Position numbers and translations under genes: made by a program
Source: Elusimicrobia bacterium RIFCSPLOWO2_01_FULL_64_13
Lineage (GTDB): Bacteria > Elusimicrobiota > Elusimicrobia > 2-02-FULL-39-32
DNA: 6,408 bases
Assembly: GCA_001800095.1 (NCBI GenBank)
Contig: MGUT01000049.1
Location: forward strand, 1-6,408
Direction of reading: 5' to 3'
The notes under the pieces: model-generated
What the model was told of the DNA's origin: nothing
What the model saw: only the letters and a program-made list of their open reading frames with translations
Databases searched by the model: none
Shown here: piece by piece, positions 1 through 6,408 of the stretch
How the letters are laid out: each line of letters begins with the position of its first letter
Numbering within the stretch: position 1 is the first letter of the stretch

Positions 1-505
1 AGGAAAGCGTTCACGAGAGCCACGGAGGCGGAGACGCCGTAGACGCCCGTCCACTCCGCGATCTGGATGAGCGGGACCGCCCGCCATTGCGAAACCCCCA
101 GGAGCAGCCAGGGGAACCCGCCGAAAAGCCGGCCGCGCGCGGCCTCCAGTACGACCCAGGCCGCCGCGGCCAGGACCGCGAACGCCGGAGCGGAGGCGCG
201 GCCGTGCAGCCACCGCGCCGACCAGGCGAAGGCCCCGGAGAAGAGGGCCAGGTATCCCGCCAGGAGGCCGACGGACAAGACCCCGAGCCAGCCGGGGACC
301 TTCGCCGCCATAAAAGTGGGGACCATCCAGTAGAGGATGCCGCAGAAGCCGACCCAGCCGGCCAGCCACCCGGACAGGAACGCCTGCAGAGACCCGGACC
401 GGACCGCGGCGAAAAGAAGAGGGACGAGAGCGAACCAGGCGAGGGCGCCCAGGTTCCATTTCGGGAACGACAGGAAGAGGAGTATTCCGGACAGGACCGG
501 CGGTC

Positions 506-521
<16 letters not shown>
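1..521 (-). CDS. lnt: Apolipoprotein N-acyltransferase, N-terminal membrane part (cut by window edge)
   Basis: Partial gene: 173 codons are open and run off the left edge. Lnt adds the third acyl chain to the N-terminal cysteine of lipoproteins in the inner membrane. The visible part is a chain of hydrophobic segments (about residues 8-18, 24-40, 50-68, 78-100, 112-126, 150-170). It carries family-typical stretches: SFPKWNLGALAWFALVPLL near residues 18-36, GWLAGWVGFCGILYW near 51-65, and above all GGFPWLLLGVSQW at 134-146 followed by IAEWTGVYGVS. The carbon-nitrogen hydrolase domain with the catalytic Glu-Lys-Cys lies outside the window, so activity cannot be judged. I chose GTG at 521-519 (VLRKIGPP...) because it places a short charged N-terminus before the first membrane segment. 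It overlaps the end of secA by 16 bp and has only a weak purine stretch upstream. The overlap suggests translational coupling to secA. Family assignment is confident; the start is less so. Confidence 0.88.
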
Positions 522-3166
<2,645 letters not shown>

Positions 3167-3214
3167 GGATTTTAGCGGGATTTCACGGGGAAAACGGGCC
3201 TTGACCCGGGGATT

Positions 3215-3244
3215 ATTCTATCAGTTTTCCCTTGAAAAGGAAAA
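3215..3244 (-). promoter_or_regulatory. Possible secA promoter
   Basis: On the minus strand a good -10 hexamer TAGAAT (3220-3215, in the context GATAGAATAAT) lies 48 nt before the secA ATG. The best -35 candidate is TTTTCC (3244-3239) with an 18-nt spacer, which is weak. This is the only AT-rich promoter-like patch between the csp terminator and secA. Its -35 candidate sits in the U-tract of that terminator and inside an inverted repeat. Established: the consensus is TTGACA-N17-TATAAT. Inference: this patch drives secA-lnt. Confidence 0.35.
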
Positions 3245-3245
3245 C
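3224..3245. repeat. Inverted repeat upstream of secA
   Basis: Perfect 7-bp arms GTTTTCC (3224-3230) and GGAAAAC (3239-3245) are separated by 8 nt. The dyad lies between the csp terminator and the -10 candidate of secA and shares two bases (3244-3245) with the terminator stem. It could be an operator, an extra 3'-end hairpin of the csp transcript, or chance in a homopolymer-rich patch. Confidence 0.4.
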
Positions 3246-3267
3246 CCCTGCCGTTTCCAACAGGGGT
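3232..3267 (-). terminator. Rho-independent terminator of csp
   Basis: On the minus strand the stem ACCCCTG (3267-3261) pairs with CAGGGGT (3250-3244) around a 10-nt loop. It is followed at once by a T-rich tail, TTTCCTTTT, running to about 3235. It starts 23 nt past the csp stop codon, the expected position. The plus-strand reading has no T tract, so it acts in one direction only. It separates csp from secA. Confidence 0.85.
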
Positions 3268-3290
3268 CTTCGCGTCAAGAGGCGCTGGAG

Positions 3291-3494
3291 TTACTTGATC
3301 TTTACGACGTTCGCGGCTTTGGGACCTTTCTCCGAGTCGACCACTTCGAACTCCACCGCATCCCCTTCAGCCAGGGACTTGAACCCCTCCCCGCTGACGG
3401 ATGAAAAGTGGACGAACACGTCGCCCGAACCGTCGTCCTTCGAGATGAACCCGTAACCCTTCTGGTCGCTGAACCATTTGACTTTGCCTTTCAC
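3291..3494 (-). CDS. csp: Cold-shock domain protein (CspA family)
   Basis: This is a small single-domain OB-fold protein that binds single-stranded RNA/DNA and melts mRNA structure, acting as an RNA chaperone in the cytoplasm. The product is 67 aa, the usual length. It begins MKGKVKWF and carries RNP1 KGYGFI at residues 12-17 and RNP2 VFVHF at 26-30, with the usual DGSGD turn before RNP2 and GPKAANV near the C-terminus. A longer ATG frame opens at 3542, but I chose the GTG at 3494-3492. There the family N-terminus begins, and a strong Shine-Dalgarno AGGTGA stands 7 nt upstream; the extra 16 residues (MGVPRPHET...) do not look like a Csp and would fall in the leader hairpin. The gene has its own near-consensus promoter, a roughly 60-nt leader and a terminator, so it is most likely monocistronic. 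Whether it is truly cold-induced or constitutive cannot be read from the sequence. Confidence 0.96.
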   Translation of the reverse strand: MKGKVKWFSDQKGYGFISKDDGSGDVFVHFSSVSGEGFKSLAEGDAVEFEVVDSEKGPKAANVVKIK

Positions 3495-3501
3495 TCTTGA
3501 G

Positions 3502-3510
3502 TCACCTGCC
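3502..3510 (-). promoter_or_regulatory. Ribosome binding site that fixes the csp start
   Basis: The minus-strand sequence GGCAGGTGA ends 7 nt before the GTG at 3494. It is the clearest Shine-Dalgarno in the window, and it supports the GTG over the upstream in-frame ATG at 3542. Confidence 0.8.
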
Positions 3511-3520
3511 TTTGGAGTCT

Positions 3521-3543
3521 CATGGGGACGCGGAACCCCCATG
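3521..3543 (-). promoter_or_regulatory. Hairpin in the csp 5' leader
   Basis: Perfect 7-bp arms CATGGGG and CCCCATG (3537-3543 and 3521-3527) flank a 9-nt loop in the transcribed leader of csp. The hairpin lies about 14 nt after the probable transcription start and 10 nt before the Shine-Dalgarno. Leaders of cold-shock mRNAs are known to fold in temperature-dependent ways. That this hairpin has such a role is inference. The upstream in-frame ATG at 3542 sits inside the first arm. Confidence 0.5.
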
Positions 3544-3563
3544 GTGTTGCGGAACTTGATGGA

Positions 3564-3592
3564 AATATAACATTAGTTCGACGGCCTGTCAA
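3564..3592 (-). promoter_or_regulatory. Sigma70-type promoter of csp
   Basis: On the minus strand a perfect -35 TTGACA (3592-3587) is followed, after exactly 17 nt, by -10 TATATT (3569-3564). Transcription would start near 3557 and give a leader of about 60 nt. The -35 box lies inside the last codons of the upstream alkyltransferase gene (Leu-Asp-Arg), and the spacer contains its TAA stop. This is the strongest promoter match in the window and is consistent with a highly expressed csp gene. Confidence 0.88.
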
Positions 3593-3917
3593 GGAGGGAA
3601 CTCCCCCCCTTCCCGCGGGATTCCCTCTCGAGGATCTTCCGCTTGGCGCGGACCCCGCCGGGTCCGGAATAGCCCCCCAGCCCGCCGTCGCTGCGGACCA
3701 CCCTGTGGCAGGGGACGTCCGGAGCGAAAGGGTTCCGGGCCAGGGCCTGTCCCACCGCCCGGGCCGAGCGCGGGCTGCCGACCGCCCTGGCGATCTCCCC
3801 GTAGGTCCGGGTCTCCCCCCTGGGGATGCGGGCGCAGGCCAGCCAGACTTTTCGATAGAACTTCGGATAGGAGGACATCCGTTCCAGGAGCCGGCGCGGA
3901 AGGGGGGAGCGGGACAC
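3573..3917 (-). CDS. Stand-alone O6-alkylguanine-DNA alkyltransferase domain protein (MGMT/Ogt/ATL type)
   Basis: MGMT-fold proteins flip out O6-alkylguanine and move the alkyl group to a cysteine; alkyltransferase-like (ATL) relatives lack that cysteine and hand the lesion to nucleotide excision repair. The 114-aa product contains only the DNA-binding/active-site domain. Visible parts are FYRKVWLACARIPRGETRTY (20-39), the recognition helix region with SARAVGQALARNP (51-63, Arg53 in the arginine-finger position), the active-site motif VPCHRVV (68-74, Cys70) and GGLGGYSGPGG (78-88). Because Cys70 is kept, it is more likely a real methyltransferase than an ATL. The N-terminal domain of Ogt, Ada or MGMT is absent, as in other short forms. 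The start is uncertain: GTG at 3917 lies 4 nt after the transglycosylase stop (used here), while ATG at 3878 would give 101 aa and still keep the whole domain. It probably sits at the end of the murJ-uvrC operon. The final Arg/Gly/Ser-rich tail has no recognisable motif. Confidence 0.88.
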   Translation of the reverse strand: MSRSPLPRRLLERMSSYPKFYRKVWLACARIPRGETRTYGEIARAVGSPRSARAVGQALARNPFAPDVPCHRVVRSDGGLGGYSGPGGVRAKRKILERESRGKGGSSLLDRPSN

Positions 3918-3921
3918 GGTT

Positions 3922-4698
3922 TCAGCGGACGAAAGGCCGGTCCGTGATGACGAGGCGGCCTTCCGCGTCCTCGAAAGCGGCGAGCTTCGCTCCCCGGTAG
4001 GACCGGTAGGTGCGCAGGACGTTCCTGACGTAACCCCGGGTCTCGGGATAGGGCGGCACGTCCCCGTATTTCTTGACGGCCGCGGGGCCGGCGTTGTAGG
4101 CCGCCACGGCCTTGACCAGGTCCCCGTCGAACGCCTCGATCATGTCCCGCAGATAGCGGACCCCCCCGTGGATGTTCTCCCAGGGGTCGAAGGCATCCCG
4201 CACGCCCAGGACCCTGGCCGTGTCCGGCATGAGCTGCATGAGCCCCTGGGCGCCTTTCCGGGAGACCTCTTTTCTTTGGAAATTGGATTCGTGCTTGATG
4301 ACCGCCCGTACGAGCTCCGGGTCCAGGCGGTGGAGCCGGGAAGCGCTGCGGATGTAGGGATCGTAAAGGAGCGGCGCGTTCCGGGGAACGGCGCGGGACG
4401 GGACGGTATTCTTCAAGGCGGTCCGGAATGACCCGTGGGGGTCCTGATGCGTCCGCCGGGAGGAGGAACGCAGGACCTTCTTCACCTGGGATCGCGGAAA
4501 AGTCACGGAACCGGAACGGTAGGAAACGACCACCACCTCGTTGCCGCGGTCGTCCTCCTGGAGCCGGATGTCGCCTTCGAGAGACCGGCCGTTCTCCAGA
4601 AGGACCTTGCCGGGAGCGGACCAGGCCGAAGCGGCCGGCAAGCAAAAGATCGCGGCCCCGGCGAGGAGTTTGGACAGGCGGGCGGAAGGACGCATCAT
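3922..4698 (-). CDS. Exported lytic transglycosylase (SLT domain)
   Basis: This enzyme cleaves the MurNAc-GlcNAc bond of peptidoglycan with formation of 1,6-anhydroMurNAc, in the periplasm. The 258-aa product has a Sec signal peptide (Arg/Lys-containing start, hydrophobic core about 11-24, probable cut near ASA at 23-25 or SA at 27-28). The Cys19 context (AIFC) is not a lipobox. Residues 30-75 form a beta-rich module (KVLLENGRSLEGDIRL ... GSVTFPRSQVKKV) of the 'NG.xxxG' type seen in various exported proteins. The catalytic domain covers about 110-230: HESNF with catalytic Glu137, GAQGLMQLMPDTA (149-161), AVAAYNAGPAAVKKYG (197-212) and PETRGYVRNVL (218-228). The C-terminus FEDAEGRLVITDRP recalls the short 'D.xG.xxxTd.P' tail of DUF4124-like modules. 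I chose ATG 4698; the adjacent ATG 4695 is equally possible. The frame is open up to 5151, but that extension overlaps uvrC and is not plausible. It lies 29 nt after the uvrC stop. Confidence 0.92.
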   Translation of the reverse strand: MMRPSARLSKLLAGAAIFCLPAASAWSAPGKVLLENGRSLEGDIRLQEDDRGNEVVVVSYRSGSVTFPRSQVKKVLRSSSRRTHQDPHGSFRTALKNTVPSRAVPRNAPLLYDPYIRSASRLHRLDPELVRAVIKHESNFQRKEVSRKGAQGLMQLMPDTARVLGVRDAFDPWENIHGGVRYLRDMIEAFDGDLVKAVAAYNAGPAAVKKYGDVPPYPETRGYVRNVLRTYRSYRGAKLAAFEDAEGRLVITDRPFVR

Positions 4699-4702
4699 TT
4701 TG

Positions 4703-4731
4703 ATTCTAACAGACGAAAGGTTTCTTTTCAA
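4703..4731 (-). promoter_or_regulatory. Possible internal promoter for the transglycosylase
   Basis: On the minus strand TTGAAA (4731-4726) and TAGAAT (4708-4703) are 17 nt apart, a good sigma70 match. The -35 overlaps the uvrC stop codon. The -10 ends only 4 nt before the first ATG, so transcription would start at or just before the second ATG (4695), giving a leaderless or nearly leaderless mRNA. It may instead be chance in an AT-rich gap. Confidence 0.35.
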
Positions 4732-6080
4732 GACCGGTCTTCCGGACCCAGAAGGGACTTTTTGCGCCTCAAGCGGTGGTAGGTCACGGCGAAACGGTGG
4801 GCCTCGTCCCGGACGCGCTGGAGGACGTGGAGGGCGGGAGAGTCCTTGCCGAGCCGGATGGGCTCCTCCCTGCCGGGGATGAAGACCTCTTCGTCCCTCT
4901 TGGCGAGAGAGGCCAGGGACGGGGCCCGCAATCCGGCCGAACGGAAATCCACGTCCCGGAGGGAACGGAGGGCGGCGGAAAGCTGGCCCTTGCCTCCGTC
5001 CACAAGGACCAGGTCCGGGATTTCTCCTTTTTCCCGGCAAAGCCGCCCGTAGCGCCTGCCCACGGCCTCCGCCATCATGGCGAAATCGTCCTGGCCCGCC
5101 ACGGACTTGATCCTGAATTTCCTGTAGGCGGACCTGTCCGGAAGGCCCCATTCGAAGGACACGAGAGACGCGACCGGTTCCGAACCCTGGATATTGGAGA
5201 TGTCGAAGCCTTCGATCCGGCGCGGGACGCTGGGGAGGCCCAGGGCTTCCCGCAGGAGGCCCAGGGCCCGGGTGGGCTTGGTGCGGGATTCGACGGAGCC
5301 GATGTCCGCCGGCTCGATCCTCACCGTCTCCTCTATCTGCCGGACGGCTTTCAGCCGGTCCCGCAGGTCCGCCGCTCCTTCATAATCGAGCTTCCGGGAG
5401 AGCCGCTCCATCTCCCGCCTCCACTTGGACGCCAGGGGGAGGTTCTTTCCGGAAAAAAAGAGGCGGGCGTCCCCGGCCATCTTCCCGTAAGCGGACCGCG
5501 AGACCTTCCCCACGCAGGGGGCCGGACATTCCCCGGTATGGAGGTAGAGGCACGACTTGACCTTGCGGTAGAGCCGGGGCCGGCTCTTCTCAAGACCTCC
5601 CGGCGAGACGATGTCCGCCTCGCGAAAATCGAAACGGCAGGGCCGCAGAGGCAGGATCTTCCTCCGCCGGAGCGCCCGCAGGAGCTTCTTGACCGAAGAC
5701 GCCTCCGGAAAGGGCCCGAAGTAGGTCCCGCCGTCCTTCTCGATCTTCCTGGTGAGGACGAGGCGCGGGTAATCCTCCTTCGTCAGCTTCACCGAAGGGT
5801 AGGTCTTGTCGTCCCGCCACTCCACGTTATAGACGGGCTGGATGTCGTGGATGAGCCTCCTCTCGAAGAGAAGCGCCTCCCGTTCCGAACGCGCGGGGAT
5901 ATAGTCGATCCGGCGGACGGCGGAGAGGAGGACCACCAGGCGCGGATGGCCGAGGTCCCTGCGGAAATACGAGGACACCCGCCGGCGCAGGTCCTTGGCC
6001 TTGCCGATGTAGAGGATCTTCCCGGTCCGGTCGCGCATCAGGTAGACCCCGGGGTGGTGAGGGATGTGGTCGAGGTTCAT
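4728..6080 (-). CDS. uvrC: Excinuclease ABC subunit C, short form without HhH domain
   Basis: UvrC makes the two incisions around a DNA lesion after UvrA/UvrB recognition. The 450-aa product contains, in order: the GIY-YIG nuclease (3' incision), GVYLM at 11-15 and YIGKAKDLRRRVSSYF at 24-39, with Glu73 and Asn85 (VYNV) in conserved positions; a cysteine set Cys148, Cys177, Cys185 and Cys189 matching the C-x7-C-x3-C ligands of the iron-sulfur cluster in UvrC; a UVR motif for UvrB contact at about 223-249 (LDYEGAADLRDRL); and the RNase H-like nuclease (5' incision) with FDISN (Asp293), QDDFAMM (Asp331/332), VDGGKGQ (Asp361) and RDEAHRF (His428). Both active sites look intact. Usual UvrC is about 600 aa. 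Here the stretch between the UVR motif and FDISN is only some 45 residues (about 160 in E. coli), and the protein ends about 15 residues after the DEAHRF motif, so the tandem helix-hairpin-helix domain is missing. The stop is followed directly by the next gene, so this is not an obvious frameshift. ATG 6080 fits the family start and lies 6 nt after the murJ stop; the ribosome site is weak. Confidence 0.95.
   Translation of the reverse strand: MNLDHIPHHPGVYLMRDRTGKILYIGKAKDLRRRVSSYFRRDLGHPRLVVLLSAVRRIDYIPARSEREALLFERRLIHDIQPVYNVEWRDDKTYPSVKLTKEDYPRLVLTRKIEKDGGTYFGPFPEASSVKKLLRALRRRKILPLRPCRFDFREADIVSPGGLEKSRPRLYRKVKSCLYLHTGECPAPCVGKVSRSAYGKMAGDARLFFSGKNLPLASKWRREMERLSRKLDYEGAADLRDRLKAVRQIEETVRIEPADIGSVESRTKPTRALGLLREALGLPSVPRRIEGFDISNIQGSEPVASLVSFEWGLPDRSAYRKFRIKSVAGQDDFAMMAEAVGRRYGRLCREKGEIPDLVLVDGGKGQLSAALRSLRDVDFRSAGLRAPSLASLAKRDEEVFIPGREEPIRLGKDSPALHVLQRVRDEAHRFAVTYHRLRRKKSLLGPEDRS
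4730..4741. repeat. 12-bp perfect palindrome at the uvrC 3' end
   Basis: AAGACCGGTCTT is its own reverse complement. It covers the last codons of uvrC and touches the -35 box of the candidate transglycosylase promoter. No T tract follows on either strand, so it is not an intrinsic terminator. It could be an operator half-site pair or a chance palindrome. Confidence 0.4.
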
Positions 6081-6086
6081 GCGGCG

Positions 6087-6408
6087 TCAGTCGTCGATAT
6101 TCCCGCCGGGACCGAACATCGACAGGGCGGTCTTCAGCTCCCGGACGTTGAGGAGCCGGGCGCAGGCCAGGTAGGCCGGAACGCCCGCCCCTATGCCCAG
6201 GGCCACCGCGCCCAATGTCCCCAGGCCTCCCGCCCAACGGGTCAGGCCCCACACGACCGCGGCCATGACCAGGGCCGAGGCGGCGCTCTTCGCTCCCGTC
6301 TCCGCTACCCGGGAAAAGCCGAACGCCCCTTTCCCCAGGCGCCGCGCCAGAAACCGGAAGAGGATGGCGGCGTTGAGCCAGCTGGAAACGGCCGTGGCCA
6401 GGGCGAGG
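6087..6408 (-). CDS. murJ: Lipid II flippase MurJ, C-terminal part (cut by window edge)
   Basis: Partial gene: the last 106 codons are visible and the 5' part is beyond the right edge. MurJ (MOP superfamily) flips undecaprenyl-linked lipid II across the inner membrane for peptidoglycan synthesis. The visible part starts LALATAVSSWLNAAILFRFL, a typical late MurJ helix motif with Ser-x-x-x-Asn, followed by a basic loop RRLGKG. Two more hydrophobic helices follow (ASALVMAAVVWGL and TLGAVALGIGAGVPAYLACA), and the protein ends RLLNVRELKTAL plus a short tail, close to the usual end with 'lreLr..l'. The TGA at 6089-6087 is 6 nt before the uvrC ATG, so the two genes are very probably co-transcribed. 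The assignment rests on C-terminal pattern and topology only; another MOP-family transporter (for example an O-antigen flippase) is possible but less likely. Confidence 0.8.
   Translation of the reverse strand, partial: LALATAVSSWLNAAILFRFLARRLGKGAFGFSRVAETGAKSAASALVMAAVVWGLTRWAGGLGTLGAVALGIGAGVPAYLACARLLNVRELKTALSMFGPGGNIDD

Noticed and set aside
3495..3542. Upstream ATG giving an 83-aa cold-shock protein
   Set aside because: The added residues are unlike the family and lie in the leader hairpin. The GTG at 3494 has a strong, well-spaced Shine-Dalgarno and gives the usual 67 aa.
4728..4760. Frameshift as the cause of the missing UvrC C-terminus
   Set aside because: Only 29 nt lie between the uvrC stop and the next gene, too few for an HhH domain. 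The frames downstream belong to the signal peptide and transglycosylase.
4699..5151. N-terminal extension of the transglycosylase frame up to 5151
   Set aside because: The extension runs through uvrC in another frame and is Pro/Arg/Gly-rich. The signal peptide begins exactly at the ATG pair at 4698/4695.

Overview
The window is 6.4 kb of dense, high-GC bacterial chromosome. Every recognisable gene lies on the minus strand, so transcription runs from high to low coordinates. An Lnt-type lipoprotein acyltransferase points to a diderm (outer-membrane) bacterium. The GC-rich codon use, the SecA with a C-terminal zinc motif and the unusual short UvrC would fit an Acidobacteriota/Aminicenantota-like or deltaproteobacterial-like lineage. 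That placement is a guess, because no taxonomic marker was compared.

Layout in order of transcription. (1) 6408-6087: C-terminus of a MurJ-type lipid II flippase. (2) 6080-4728: uvrC, starting 6 nt after the murJ stop; it has all the nuclease motifs but is only 450 aa and lacks the usual helix-hairpin-helix C-terminus. (3) 4698-3922: an exported lytic transglycosylase with an extra N-terminal beta-rich region. (4) 3917-3573: a small O6-alkylguanine-DNA alkyltransferase-type protein, 4 nt after the previous stop. (5) 3494-3291: a 67-aa cold-shock protein with its own near-consensus promoter, a hairpin in its leader and a rho-independent terminator. (6) 3166-506: secA, full length. (7) 521 to the left edge: the N-terminal membrane half of lnt, overlapping the end of secA by 16 bp.

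Three functional groupings appear. Cell wall work is represented by MurJ (lipid II flipping) and the transglycosylase (peptidoglycan cleavage). DNA repair is represented by UvrC (nucleotide excision) and the alkyltransferase-like protein. Protein export and lipoprotein maturation are represented by SecA and Lnt. The spacing suggests a murJ-uvrC-slt-alkyltransferase operon, then a separate csp unit, then a secA-lnt unit. No RNA gene, mobile element, CRISPR array or stretch of more than 300 bases without a gene was found. The region is mostly housekeeping. The points most worth a second look are the doubly shortened UvrC, its operon link to a stand-alone alkyltransferase domain, and the regulatory DNA around csp, secA and the transglycosylase start.
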